This document shows positions 51,033-59,796 of a stretch of 64,000 nucleotides of DNA, in pieces. The stretch is from Georgfuchsia sp049276455. GTDB taxonomy: Bacteria > Pseudomonadota > Gammaproteobacteria > Burkholderiales > Rhodocyclaceae. Location: assembly GCA_049276455.1 (NCBI GenBank), contig JBASWL010000227.1, positions 1 through 64,000 of the forward strand, written 5' to 3'. Made by a program: the position numbers and the translations under genes. Each line of letters begins with the position of its first letter. Position 1 is the stretch's first letter. The notes under the pieces were generated by a model. That model saw only the letters and a program-made list of their open reading frames with translations, ran no database searches and was not told the origin of the DNA.

Positions 51033-52457
51033 TTAGCGCAGCCGCCTTACCTGGCGCGGATAGGGATGTGCAACCCTTACCCACGTAGGTAGTTTTTTCG
51101 CGGCAGCGGCGGCGGCGGCATGATTGTCGTAATCGCCGATAATCACGCCGTAGCGCATCTTGCCGCTCAAGTCGGAGCGGTAGGCGTGTATGGCGCCGAT
51201 ATCTACTGTTTTGCTCAAGCGCCGCAGGTAGTCTTCTACCCTGTCGGCCTTGTCAGTGTCTGCGGTATACAGTTGCAGGAACCAGCGCTCATCGGATGCG
51301 GTGGCCAGCCAGGTCCGGCCCTGATCCAGCGCTTGCTCGGTCAGGGAGGAGGATTTATTGGGTGCTGGCGTGGCTTCAGTGTTGCGTGGGGCAGGGGCAG
51401 CTTTGGGAGCGACTGAGGTGGTTGAGGCAACCGCTTCCACAGCGGGCTCTATAGAAGGGGGAGTGGCGGTTACAGGTGGGGTGACAGAAACTGGTGGGGT
51501 TGCAGGCGCTGGTGCAACTTTTGCCGGAGCGGCAGCCGACGCTGCGAAGTTGAAGTAAGCCGTCAATCCAATCGCAATGGCGACCACACCAATTGCCAGC
51601 GCCGTTACCAGCACTCGCTTCCGTGATGGGCGTTGGCCAGTCGTGGCAGTACTGAAGTCGCAGTCGCGGATGGCGGCGCGGACTTCCTTTGCGCTGATCT
51701 GGTGTGTCCCGCCGGCAAAGGCAGCCAGCAGGGACTTGTCGGCAAGAATATTGACTCGCCGTGTGAGGCCCCTTGAAGCATCGTGAACCAGCCTGGTAGC
51801 CGCGGGGCTGAAGATATTGGGGCCTTTGTAGCCCGCTGCACGCATACGGAACTCCATGTATTCGGCGACATCATTGCGTACCAGTGGTTCGAGCACGAAA
51901 TTGTGCGTGATCCGCTCCTTCAGTTGGCGCATATCGGCGCGCGCCAATATGTCGTTCAACTCGGGTTGCCCGAACAGCACCAGTTGCAGCAGTTTGTTGC
52001 GGTTGGATTCAAGATTGGACAGCAGGCGAATTTCTTCCAGCGTTTCCATCGGCATGGCATGGGCTTCGTCGATGAGAACCACGACCCTTTTGCCTTCCGC
52101 ATAAAGACCGATCAGGTGTATGTGCAATGCCTTCAGAATCGCGCTGGGGCGCCCGTTTTCGGGGAGTGCGAATGCCAGTTCATCGGCAATGGCATAGAGG
52201 ATGTCATCACGCGAAAGAGAAGGGTTGCTCAGGTAAACAATGGCAACCTGCTTGGGCATGCGCTCCATCAATACGCGGCAAAGCATGGTTTTACCGCTGC
52301 CGACCTCGCCGCTGATCTTGATGATGCCTTCCTCGTGAATTGCGGCGTAAAGCAAGGCCTCCAGCGTGGCGCCACGCTTGGCTCCGGAAAAGAAAAATTC
52401 CGTATGCGGCGTTATGCGGAACGGCGATTCGTTCAGGCCGAAATGTTCAAGGTACAT
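51033..52457 (-). CDS. ExeA/MshM-like AAA ATPase with C-terminal SPOR domain
   Basis: A 474-residue protein. Residues 1-265 are the ExeA/MshM ATPase: MYLEHFGLNESPFRITPHTE, Walker A SGEVGSGKTMLCR, Walker B VVVLIDEAHAMPMETLEEIR. One membrane helix lies near 290-312 (VLVTALAIGVVAIAIGLTAY), then an Ala/Pro/Thr/Val-rich linker (about 315-385) and a SPOR-like domain (about 395-465, WFLQLYTADTDKADRVEDYL), which binds denuded peptidoglycan. It probably helps the secretin pass the cell wall. ATG 52457 gives the family N-terminus; it starts 1 bp after the response-regulator stop. Confidence 0.88.
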   Translation of the reverse strand: MYLEHFGLNESPFRITPHTEFFFSGAKRGATLEALLYAAIHEEGIIKISGEVGSGKTMLCRVLMERMPKQVAIVYLSNPSLSRDDILYAIADELAFALPENGRPSAILKALHIHLIGLYAEGKRVVVLIDEAHAMPMETLEEIRLLSNLESNRNKLLQLVLFGQPELNDILARADMRQLKERITHNFVLEPLVRNDVAEYMEFRMRAAGYKGPNIFSPAATRLVHDASRGLTRRVNILADKSLLAAFAGGTHQISAKEVRAAIRDCDFSTATTGQRPSRKRVLVTALAIGVVAIAIGLTAYFNFAASAAAPAKVAPAPATPPVSVTPPVTATPPSIEPAVEAVASTTSVAPKAAPAPRNTEATPAPNKSSSLTEQALDQGRTWLATASDERWFLQLYTADTDKADRVEDYLRRLSKTVDIGAIHAYRSDLSGKMRYGVIIGDYDNHAAAAAAAKKLPTWVRVAHPYPRQVRRLR

Positions 52458-52458
52458 G

Positions 52459-53928
52459 CTATTGATTGCCCAAAGAGTTGCGAGACAAGGCTTCCATGCG
52501 GTTGTACAAGGTGGTTCTGTTAAGGCCGAGCAGACGGGCTGCGTGGCTGATATTGCCATGCGTGATGCGTTGCGCCGCCTCGATATAGGCCTGTTCACAG
52601 CGTCTTAACGAGGCATCAAGGTTGAAGTTTGGATTTTCCTGTATTTCCCGACTCAGGGCCGAAACGAGATCCGAGTAACTTGGCGGCGGCGCTGATAAAC
52701 CAGAAGACGGCCCCTCCAGAGTGTCAAATTCTGCCGCCAGTTCCTCGGCACTGACGACACTGCCGGCATGCCTGGCAGTGAGACGGATCACGATGTTGCG
52801 CAATTCGCGTACGTTGCCAGGAAAGGAATACAACAACCACTGCTGTTCGGCTTCTTCTGACAGATGGAATGAGGCTGTGGCGTCTTCAGGCGCGTAGAGG
52901 TCACGGAAATGGTCGAGCAGGGTCAGGCGGTCTCGGCCCATCTCGCGCAATGGTGGGACGTTCAATGTGAACACGGAGAGCCGATGGTAAAGATCGGGCC
53001 GGAAACGGCCTTCTCTCAATTCACGGCGCAGATCGCGATTGGTTGCCGCAATCACGCGAGCGCGGCTTATTCGCGTCTGGGTTTCGCCGACGCGTTGGAA
53101 TTCACCGTTTTCGAGTACGCGCAACAGCTTGGATTGCAGTTCCAGCGGTAGTTCGCCAATTTCGTCGAGAAACAGGGTGCCGTCGGCTGCGTCCTCAAAG
53201 TAGCCTGACTTGGCGATGGTAGCGCCGGTGAAGGCCCCGCGGGCGTAGCCGAAAAGGGTGGGTTCCACCAGGGTCGGCGCAATGGCGGCGCAGTTCAACG
53301 CAAAGTATGGTTTTCCGTGCCGCGCTGAAAAATCGTGCAGGCAGGTCGCAACGATTTCTTTGCCACTGCCGGATTCGCCCTCGATGAGTACCGGGAAGGG
53401 GGATTCGGAGAATTGCCGAATTTGTGTACGCAGCCTCTGCACTGGCAAGCTTTCGCCGATCAGGGCGCACTTGGTCCTGGCTTCTGTCTTGCCGCGATGC
53501 TCCGAATCGCTGAACGAAAGGGCATTGAGCAATAGACGCTTGATTAACGCAGGATTTGCCGGCTTGGCGATAAATTCTGTTGCACCGATGGCGCGTGCGT
53601 GACGTGCGTTGGTTTCGTCGTTCTGGCCTGATAGAACAATGATTTTCATGTCAGGCGCGTGCGCGAGCAGATCACCGATCAAGGCAAAGCCTTCTTCAGG
53701 CCGGTGCGGGCGCGGTGGCAGGCCCAAGTCAACCAGAGCCAGAGATGGGGGGATGGGTAGATCGCGTAATTGCGCGATACAGGCTGCGCGCGAAGCAGAG
53801 GCAAACACGTCGAATTCGGCCGCCAGAAAAAAACTGAGCGTCTCGACGATCAAGGGATCGTCATCAACGATCAACAGACCGGGCTTGTGCGATGTGGCGG
53901 ACAGAGGCGGGCTCATCGCAGTCATCAT
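52459..53928 (-). CDS. Sigma-54-dependent response regulator (NtrC family)
   Basis: A 489-residue activator. The receiver (about 17-135) has the acidic pair in LLIVDDDPLIV, the phosphoacceptor in LALVDLGLPP, and the Lys in FIAKPANP. The AAA+ domain (about 155-390) has Walker A GESGSGKE, the sigma-54 contact loop GAFTGAT and Walker B TLFLDEIGEL. The Fis-type HTH is ISHAARLLGLNRTTLYNRM. It resembles PilR/PrsR. It is first in the pilus gene row, and the pilin gene at the other end has a -24/-12 promoter. It diverges from mlaF with a 58-bp gap. Confidence 0.93.
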   Translation of the reverse strand: MMTAMSPPLSATSHKPGLLIVDDDPLIVETLSFFLAAEFDVFASASRAACIAQLRDLPIPPSLALVDLGLPPRPHRPEEGFALIGDLLAHAPDMKIIVLSGQNDETNARHARAIGATEFIAKPANPALIKRLLLNALSFSDSEHRGKTEARTKCALIGESLPVQRLRTQIRQFSESPFPVLIEGESGSGKEIVATCLHDFSARHGKPYFALNCAAIAPTLVEPTLFGYARGAFTGATIAKSGYFEDAADGTLFLDEIGELPLELQSKLLRVLENGEFQRVGETQTRISRARVIAATNRDLRRELREGRFRPDLYHRLSVFTLNVPPLREMGRDRLTLLDHFRDLYAPEDATASFHLSEEAEQQWLLYSFPGNVRELRNIVIRLTARHAGSVVSAEELAAEFDTLEGPSSGLSAPPPSYSDLVSALSREIQENPNFNLDASLRRCEQAYIEAAQRITHGNISHAARLLGLNRTTLYNRMEALSRNSLGNQ

Positions 53929-53950
53929 AACGCAAGCAGACTGGACTGTC

Positions 53951-53959
53951 TGTTAGAAT
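53951..53959 (+). promoter_or_regulatory. Extended -10 element for mlaF operon
   Basis: TG-T-TAGAAT lies 27 bp before the GTG start of mlaF. It is a good extended -10; no clear -35 is seen at the right spacing, as is common for extended -10 promoters. Confidence 0.45.
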
Positions 53960-53986
53960 CCAGCGACTTTTTTTCAGCTTAATCTT

Positions 53987-54802
53987 GTGATTGCAGAACC
54001 TCTGGTCAAATTGACCAACGTAAATTTCGCCTATGACAGGCAGCCTGTGCTGACCGGCATCAACATGACGATTCCGCGTGGCAAGGTTGTCGCCATCATG
54101 GGCATCAGCGGTGGTGGCAAGACTACGACATTGCGCCTGATCGGTGGCCAGCTCAAGGCGACGTCTGGTGAAGTGGTGGTGGCAGGCCAGCGCGTTGACC
54201 AGCTTGATGACGATGGCCTGTATGCCATGCGCCGCCGCATGGGGATGCTGTTTCAGTTTGGCGCATTGTTTACCGATTTGTCCGTCTACGACAATGTTGC
54301 ATTCCAGATGCGTGAGCATACCGATCTGCCCGAATCCCTGATTCACGATCTGGTGATGATGAAACTCAACGCCGTCGGTCTCGCCGGGGCGAAGGACATG
54401 ATGCCATCCGAGCTTTCCGGCGGCATGGCGCGCCGCGCTGCACTGGCCCGCGCCATCGCGCTTGACCCCATGCTGATCATGTACGACGAACCCTTTGCCG
54501 GGCTTGACCCGATTTCGCTGGCGGTGGTCGGGAAGTTGATTCGTACCCTGAACGATGCACTGGGGGCGAGTTCCATCATTGTCACCCACGACATTCAGGA
54601 ATCGCTGAAGATCGTGGACTACATCTACTTTGTGTCGGAAGGCAAGATTGTCGCCGAAGGTACGGCCGATGACATTCGCCAGTCGGACAAACCCTATGTG
54701 CATCAGTTCGTCTGGGGCGAAGTTGATGGCCCGGTGCCGTTCCAGTACCCTGCTCCGCCCTATGCGCAGGATATGTTGCGGGAAGCAGCCCGTGCTCAAT
54801 AA
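53987..54802 (+). CDS. mlaF: Phospholipid ABC transporter ATPase MlaF
   Basis: A 271-residue ABC ATPase that powers phospholipid movement between the outer and inner membranes. Walker A is MGISGGGKTTTLRLIG, the signature LSGGMARRAALARAIALDP, Walker B LIMYDEPFAGLDP and the switch His VTHDIQES. The C-terminal extension (PVPFQYPAPPYAQDMLREAA) is the MlaB-contacting tail type. Translation starts at GTG 53987. It is the first gene of mlaFEDACB and overlaps mlaE. Confidence 0.95.
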   Translation: MIAEPLVKLTNVNFAYDRQPVLTGINMTIPRGKVVAIMGISGGGKTTTLRLIGGQLKATSGEVVVAGQRVDQLDDDGLYAMRRRMGMLFQFGALFTDLSVYDNVAFQMREHTDLPESLIHDLVMMKLNAVGLAGAKDMMPSELSGGMARRAALARAIALDPMLIMYDEPFAGLDPISLAVVGKLIRTLNDALGASSIIVTHDIQESLKIVDYIYFVSEGKIVAEGTADDIRQSDKPYVHQFVWGEVDGPVPFQYPAPPYAQDMLREAARAQ

Positions 54803-55586
54803 AATTTCAAGCTTGCTGGTCTTCCTTGGGCATTCGGTGACCAGCCGGCTCTGGCGCCTGGGCTTTGCCGCCCGTTTTTTCCTTGCGACACTGCTTTATT
54901 CGGGGACTGCACTGCGCCGGTTTCAACTGACCATTCGGGAAATCTACTTCGCCGGTGTGCAGTCGATGGTCATCATTTTGGTCTCGGGCTTGTTCGTTGG
55001 CATGGTGCTCGGCTTGCAGGGCTACGAAACCTTGCAGCGCTTCGGTTCCGCATCGGCACTGGGTACGCTGGTGGCCCTGACGCTGGTGCGTGAGTTGGGT
55101 CCTGTGGTCGCCGCGCTGTTGTTTGCGAGCCGGGCAGGGTCTGCCATCACCGCCGAGATCGGCTTGATGAAAGCGACCGAACAGCTGTCGGCGATGGAAA
55201 TGATGGCGGTCAATCCGATCGCCCGCGTCGTTGCGCCACGTTTCTGGGCCGGCGTGATTTCCATGCCGCTGCTCGCTGCGATGTTCTCGGCGATGGGGAT
55301 TTTCGGCGGTTACCTGATTGGCGTGCAGCACATTGGCGTCGATGCAGGCACTTTCTGGTCGCAGATGCAGGCTTCTGTCGATGTGCGCGAGGACGTCGTC
55401 AATGGCATCATCAAGAGCGGCGTGTTCGGCGTCATCGTCACCTGGATTGCCGTGTTCGAGGGCTATGATTGCGAACCCACAGCTGAAGGGGTTTCCGGCG
55501 CGACGACGCGCACTGTTGTTACTTCTTCTTTGGCAATCCTCGCCGCCGATTTTGTTCTTACCGCATTCATGTTCAGGGGTGGTTAA
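54792..55586 (+). CDS. mlaE: Phospholipid ABC transporter permease MlaE
   Basis: A 264-residue MlaE/YrbE permease with five or six helices. Landmarks are QLTIREIYFAGVQSMVIILV, VALTLVRELGPVVAALLFAS, AEIGLMKATEQLSAMEMMAV (the coupling helix to MlaF) and GVFGVIVTWIAVFEGYDCEP. GTG 54792 is chosen; it overlaps the mlaF stop by 11 bp and gives the family N-terminus. The gene ends right before the mlaD start. Confidence 0.95.
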   Translation: MLNKISSLLVFLGHSVTSRLWRLGFAARFFLATLLYSGTALRRFQLTIREIYFAGVQSMVIILVSGLFVGMVLGLQGYETLQRFGSASALGTLVALTLVRELGPVVAALLFASRAGSAITAEIGLMKATEQLSAMEMMAVNPIARVVAPRFWAGVISMPLLAAMFSAMGIFGGYLIGVQHIGVDAGTFWSQMQASVDVREDVVNGIIKSGVFGVIVTWIAVFEGYDCEPTAEGVSGATTRTVVTSSLAILAADFVLTAFMFRGG

Positions 55587-56060
55587 ATGAACCGTACTAC
55601 GCTCGATCTTTGGGTTGGTTTTTTTGTGGCAGCGGGCATTGTCGCTGCGGGTTTTCTCTCGCTCAAGGTGGGTACCATCGATACCCTCAGCGCCGGTGCG
55701 ACCTATCAACTGAAGGCCAAGTTTGATAACATCGGCGGGCTCAAGGCGCGCGCGCCGGTCAAGAGTGCCGGTGTGGTGGTTGGTCGAGTTACCGGCATAC
55801 GCTTTGACACGCAGGATTATGTGGCGGTGGTATCGATGGAAATAGATGACCGCTACAAGTTTCCGCGCGACACTTTCGCGACCATCAATACCTCGGGTTT
55901 GCTGGGTGAGCAGTATATTGGCTTCGATGTTGGTGGCGATATGGATATGCTGAAGCCGGGTGATACGATCAAGAAAACTCAATCAGCCGTCGTGCTGGAA
56001 AAGCTGATTGGCCAGTTCATGTTCAACAAGGCATCCGAAGGTACTGGTACAGCGAAGTAA
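55587..56060 (+). CDS. mlaD: Phospholipid transport MCE protein MlaD
   Basis: A 157-residue single-MCE protein: N-terminal membrane helix (LWVGFFVAAGIVAAGFLSLK), the MCE fold (TYQLKAKFDNIGGLKARAPV, GVVVGRVTGIRFDTQDYVAV, TSGLLGEQYIGFDVGG) and a short C-terminal helix (VLEKLIGQFMF). It forms the hexameric ring on MlaFEB through which lipids pass. It abuts mlaE without a gap. Confidence 0.96.
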   Translation: MNRTTLDLWVGFFVAAGIVAAGFLSLKVGTIDTLSAGATYQLKAKFDNIGGLKARAPVKSAGVVVGRVTGIRFDTQDYVAVVSMEIDDRYKFPRDTFATINTSGLLGEQYIGFDVGGDMDMLKPGDTIKKTQSAVVLEKLIGQFMFNKASEGTGTAK

Positions 56061-56081
56061 CGCAGCAAGAAAGGGAAAACC

Positions 56082-56807
56082 GTGAGGCATGCACCAGGAA
56101 TAAGTCGGTTTATTGGATTTTGTGCATTGATTACCGCAGCTTCCCTGTTGGGAGGATGCGCCACGGCCGGCAACCCCAAGGATCCGATCGAGGGTTTCAA
56201 CCGCACCATATTCGCCATCAACGACGGAGTAGACAAAGCTGTTCTTAAGCCGGTTGCCAAGGGCTACGATGCAGTCATGCCGGTTCCTGCCAAGACGGGC
56301 GTTTCCAATTTCTTCGGCAACATCGCAGACCTGTTCATTGGCGTGAACAACCTGCTGCAAGGCAAGGTAGGCGAAGCAGCAAGTGATGGTAGCCGGGTGC
56401 TGGTGAATTCCACCATTGGGCTACTTGGTTTTTTCGACTTCGCATCTGACTTCGGCCTCGAAAAACACGATGAAGATTTCGGTCAGACTTTCGGCCGCTG
56501 GGGTGCCGGGACCGGCGCCTATGTCGTTGTGCCTTTCTTTGGGCCACGCGATGTGCGCGATGCGGCCGGTTTGGCGCTGGATGTCTATGCCGACCCGGTG
56601 GGCGGCATGCACAATGTGGCAGCGCGCAACACCCTGCTCGTGACGCGGGTTATCAGTGATCGCACCGCCTTTTTGCCGGCTGAAAAAGTGATCGAGGAAG
56701 CTGCACTCGACAAATATTCGTATATCCGTGATGCCTATCTGCAACACCGCCGCGGCCAAGTTTATGACGGTAGTCCACCACGTGAATACATGGATTACCT
56801 GAATTAG
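56082..56807 (+). CDS. mlaA: Outer-membrane lipoprotein MlaA (VacJ)
   Basis: A 241-residue lipoprotein with a signal ending in the lipobox LLGGC. The mature part has the MlaA marks DPIEGFNRTIFAINDGVDKA, NFFGNIADLFIGVNNLLQGK, EDFGQTFGRWGAGTGAYVVV and FFGPRDVRDAAGLALD. It forms the ring in the outer membrane that removes mislocalised phospholipids and hands them to MlaC. GTG 56082 is the start (AAGGG upstream). In E. coli mlaA lies elsewhere; its place inside the operon is the betaproteobacterial arrangement. Confidence 0.95.
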   Translation: MRHAPGISRFIGFCALITAASLLGGCATAGNPKDPIEGFNRTIFAINDGVDKAVLKPVAKGYDAVMPVPAKTGVSNFFGNIADLFIGVNNLLQGKVGEAASDGSRVLVNSTIGLLGFFDFASDFGLEKHDEDFGQTFGRWGAGTGAYVVVPFFGPRDVRDAAGLALDVYADPVGGMHNVAARNTLLVTRVISDRTAFLPAEKVIEEAALDKYSYIRDAYLQHRRGQVYDGSPPREYMDYLN

Positions 56808-56898
56808 GCGTTGTACGTTTCAGACAAATACGAAATTTATACGGAACCAATCCATTGTGGGCGATGTCCATGTGACATCACGAACGGAGATAAATAAC

Positions 56899-57552
56899 AT
56901 GAAGTTGAATCACAGTCTGGCTGCATCCATGTTGCATGCGCTGGCCGTCTTGTGCGGCCTTTCGCTGCTGATGGCGGTTTCTGCAGTATCTGCGGAAGAG
57001 ATTGCACCCGATGTTCTGGTCAAGAAAGTATCGGATGAGGTGATTGAGATCGTTCGCAGCGATGCTGACCTCAAGGCGGGAAATACCCACAAGGCCACCG
57101 AGTTGATCGAGGCCAAGGTGCTGCCTCATTTTGATTTCAACCGCATGACCGCCCTGTCGGTAGGGCGCGACTGGCGCAGTGCCACGCCGGAACAGAAAAA
57201 GTTGCTCACTAACGAGTTTCATGCCTTGCTGGTGCGCACCTATTCCAATGCGTTGACGGCCTACAAGGATCAGACTATCGAATTCAAGCCCTTCAAGATG
57301 GCGCCAGATGAAAACGATGTCATCGTGCGCACTCAGGTCAAGCAGCCTGGCGCCAAACCGATCAGCATCGACTACTCGCTGTGGAAAAACAATGGCACGT
57401 GGAAGGTGTACGACGTGATAGTAGGGGACGTTAGTCTGGTGATAAGTAATCGTGATCAGTTCAAAAAGGAGATCAGCGCCGGTGGTATCGACGGCCTGAT
57501 CAAATCCTTGCAGGCAAAGAACCAGACGCCTGCTGCCTCAGTCAATAAATGA
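56899..57552 (+). CDS. mlaC: Periplasmic phospholipid-binding protein MlaC
   Basis: A 217-residue shuttle protein carrying one phospholipid between MlaA and MlaD. Signal peptide: LAVLCGLSLLMAVSAVSA. Core: FDFNRMTALSVGRDWRSATP, FHALLVRTYSNALTAYKDQT and WKVYDVIVGDVSLVISNRDQ. ATG 56899 has ACGGAG about 11 bases upstream; an in-frame ATG at 56857 would add 14 residues before the signal peptide. mlaB overlaps by 4 bp. Confidence 0.95.
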   Translation: MKLNHSLAASMLHALAVLCGLSLLMAVSAVSAEEIAPDVLVKKVSDEVIEIVRSDADLKAGNTHKATELIEAKVLPHFDFNRMTALSVGRDWRSATPEQKKLLTNEFHALLVRTYSNALTAYKDQTIEFKPFKMAPDENDVIVRTQVKQPGAKPISIDYSLWKNNGTWKVYDVIVGDVSLVISNRDQFKKEISAGGIDGLIKSLQAKNQTPAASVNK

Positions 57553-57830
57553 TCGAAGTCTCCGCGGAGCTGGCCAAGGTCACCAGCGCCATGAATCTGA
57601 CCAGCGCGAAGTCGCTGTTCGAAGAGGGCATCAGTCTCATTGCCGGTCCGGTGACGTCTTTTGATCTGGGTGCAGTGACCGAAGTGGATTCCTCAGGCCT
57701 CGCGGTCGTATTTGGCTGGCTGCGCGAAGCGCAACGGCTGGACAAGGCAGTCCGCATCGTCAATCTGCCGGAAAACCTTTCCAGCCTTGCCGAAGTCTAT
57801 GGCGTCAAGGATTTGCTGCCCGTCGCTTGA
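57549..57830 (+). CDS. mlaB: STAS-domain protein MlaB
   Basis: A 93-residue STAS protein. The family core is visible as FDLGAVTEVDSSGLAVVFGW, with the Ser-Ser loop, and VRIVNLPENLSSLAEVYGV. In E. coli MlaB binds MlaF and is needed for stable ATPase assembly. Its ATG overlaps the mlaC stop (ATGA). It closes the mlaFEDACB unit; the ABC export pair starts 29 bp later. Confidence 0.92.
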   Translation: MIEVSAELAKVTSAMNLTSAKSLFEEGISLIAGPVTSFDLGAVTEVDSSGLAVVFGWLREAQRLDKAVRIVNLPENLSSLAEVYGVKDLLPVA

Positions 57831-57859
57831 AGCCGTATTTTTGTTACGGTCTTTGATTC

Positions 57860-58774
57860 ATGCCCCTGCCAGCCATTCAAGTCATCCAGGTGACAAAGCG
57901 CTACGGGCAACTCCAGGCGCTTGACCGGGTCGATCTTGAGATTCAACAAGGTGAGTTCATCGGCCTGCTCGGCCCCAACGGTGCCGGCAAGACCACGTTG
58001 ATTTCATCCTTCGCCGGTTTGGTCAAGCCGGACAGTGGAAGCATTGCCGTCTTGGGCCATGACGTTCAATCCGACTACCGCAATTCGAGACGCTTGCTGG
58101 GTGTGGTCCCGCAGGAGATCGTCTACGACCCCTTCTTTACCGTGCGCGAAACCCTGCAATTCCAGTCCGGCTATTACGGCATTCGCAAGAACGATGCGTG
58201 GATAGACGAAATCATTGCCAACCTCGATCTTGGTGCCAAGACAAATGCCAACATGCGCGGCCTTTCCGGTGGCATGAAACGTCGCGTACTGGTGGCGCAG
58301 GCACTGGTGCATCGGCCGCCGGTGATCGTACTCGACGAACCGACGGCGGGCGTTGATGTTGAGCAGCGCCAGACCCTGTGGAAATTCATCCGCCGCCTCA
58401 ACGAAGATGGCCACACCATCGTGCTGACGACGCACTATCTTGAAGAAGCGGAAAGTCAGTGCGGCCGCATCGCCATGCTGAAGAATGGACGGCTGGTCGC
58501 GCTCGACACGACATCCGCGCTGTTGAGCCGCTTCTCTACACATACGCTGCGCCTGCGCTTGCGTCAGGGGGATGTCATGCCGGCTCCTCTTGAGCCGCGC
58601 GCCCGGAAGAATGGCACGCAATGGCAACTCCAATGCGAGTGCATTGAGGAAATTGAAAAAGTGCTGGCAGAACTGCGCGCCGCGGGCTGCGTGATCGAAG
58701 ACATGGAAATCGGCAAGCCTGATCTGGAAGATGTATTTGTCAAACTCATGCATCCGGGCGAGATGGAGACATGA
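57860..58774 (+). CDS. ABC transporter ATPase (YadG-like)
   Basis: A 304-residue ABC-2-type exporter ATPase. Walker A GPNGAGKTTLISSFAG, signature LSGGMKRRVLVAQALVHRPP, Walker B VIVLDEPTAGVD and switch TTHYLEEAESQCG are intact. A 70-residue C-terminal extension is present, as in YadG. The substrate is unknown. It overlaps the permease gene by 4 bp and follows mlaB in the usual betaproteobacterial order. Confidence 0.92.
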   Translation: MPLPAIQVIQVTKRYGQLQALDRVDLEIQQGEFIGLLGPNGAGKTTLISSFAGLVKPDSGSIAVLGHDVQSDYRNSRRLLGVVPQEIVYDPFFTVRETLQFQSGYYGIRKNDAWIDEIIANLDLGAKTNANMRGLSGGMKRRVLVAQALVHRPPVIVLDEPTAGVDVEQRQTLWKFIRRLNEDGHTIVLTTHYLEEAESQCGRIAMLKNGRLVALDTTSALLSRFSTHTLRLRLRQGDVMPAPLEPRARKNGTQWQLQCECIEEIEKVLAELRAAGCVIEDMEIGKPDLEDVFVKLMHPGEMET

Positions 58775-59535
58775 GCGACATTACAGGTTTTCTAACGCTG
58801 CTCAAAAAGGAAGTGCTGCGTTTCTGGAAGGTGGGTTATCAGACTGTCGCCGCGCCGGCGCTCACAGCTCTGTTGTATCAGCTCATTTTTTCCCACGTGC
58901 TGTCCGGACATGTGAAGGTTTACGGTTTGCTGTCTTACGCTTCCTTCCTGATTCCCGGCCTGGTGATGATGTCGGTGCTGCAGAATGCTTTTGCCAATTC
59001 CTCGTCCTCGATTATCCAGTCCAAGGTAACGGGCAGTATCGTGTTCATCCTGCTGCCGCCGATTTCCTATGGTGCGTTCTATGCCGCCTTTATCCTGGCT
59101 TCGGTCGTTCGCGGCTTTGTGGTCGGCTTGTTCGTGTTAATCGTCTCGTGGTGGTTCTCGCCGCTCAGTTTCGTTGCCCCACTCTGGATACTTCTGTTCA
59201 CTCTCCTTGGCGGCGCGGTCATGGGCACGCTTGGCCTTATCGCCGGGCTGTGGGCGGAAAAGTTCGATCAGCTTGCCGCCTTCCAGAATTTCCTTATCCT
59301 GCCGCTGACCTTCCTTTCCGGCGTGTTCTATTCAATACATTCCCTGCCGGAGTTCTGGCAACAGGTGTCGGGCTACAATCCCGTTTTCTACATGATTGAC
59401 GGCTTCCGCTATGGTTTTTTCGGCATTTCCGATATTTCGCCATGGCGCAGCTTGTTGGTTGTGTTGTTCTGTTATCTCGTGCTTGCCGCCATTGCGCTGA
59501 ATCTGCTCCGCCGCGGCTACAAATTACGCAACTAA
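58771..59535 (+). CDS. ABC-2 type transporter permease (YadH-like)
   Basis: A 254-residue permease with six helices. Marks: TLLKKEVLRFWKVGYQTVAA at the N-terminus, SFLIPGLVMMSVLQNAFANS, LPLTFLSGVFYSIHSLPEFW and the terminal NLLRRGYKLRN. With the ATPase encoded just upstream (4-bp overlap) it forms a full exporter. The cargo is unknown; the place between mla and murA genes suggests an envelope function. Confidence 0.92.
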   Translation: MSDITGFLTLLKKEVLRFWKVGYQTVAAPALTALLYQLIFSHVLSGHVKVYGLLSYASFLIPGLVMMSVLQNAFANSSSSIIQSKVTGSIVFILLPPISYGAFYAAFILASVVRGFVVGLFVLIVSWWFSPLSFVAPLWILLFTLLGGAVMGTLGLIAGLWAEKFDQLAAFQNFLILPLTFLSGVFYSIHSLPEFWQQVSGYNPVFYMIDGFRYGFFGISDISPWRSLLVVLFCYLVLAAIALNLLRRGYKLRN

Positions 59536-59550
59536 GTCAGGGCCTGAAAA

Positions 59551-59796
59551 ATGCTTGACCCCAAACAAATAGAACAATGGATCGCGGCCGGTCTGGCTTG
59601 TGATCAGCTCGCAGTAAAGGGTGACGGCCAGCACTTTGAGGCACTGATTGTCAGCGCTGAATTTGAAGGTCTCAACCGGATCAAACGGCAGCAACGCGTC
59701 TACCAGACCGTGCTGGACAAGCTCAACTCCGGCGAATTGCATGCGCTATCGCTGAAAACCCTGACCCCGGAAGAATGGAAGGTTTCGCTTGGATAA
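59551..59796 (+). CDS. ibaG: BolA/IbaG-family protein
   Basis: An 81-residue BolA-fold protein: KQIEQWIAAGLACDQLAVKG, DGQHFEALIVSAEFEGLNRI (loop with the conserved His that can share an Fe-S cluster with a monothiol glutaredoxin) and IKRQQRVYQTVLDKLNSGEL with the C-terminal HALSLKTLTPEEW. Position before murA is typical for ibaG (yrbA). Its stop overlaps the TTG start of murA. Confidence 0.93.
   Translation: MLDPKQIEQWIAAGLACDQLAVKGDGQHFEALIVSAEFEGLNRIKRQQRVYQTVLDKLNSGELHALSLKTLTPEEWKVSLG

Noticed and set aside
54807..55982. 391-codon open frame antisense to mlaE and mlaD
   Set aside because: Shadow of two conserved genes; composition rich in His, Arg and Asn with no domain.
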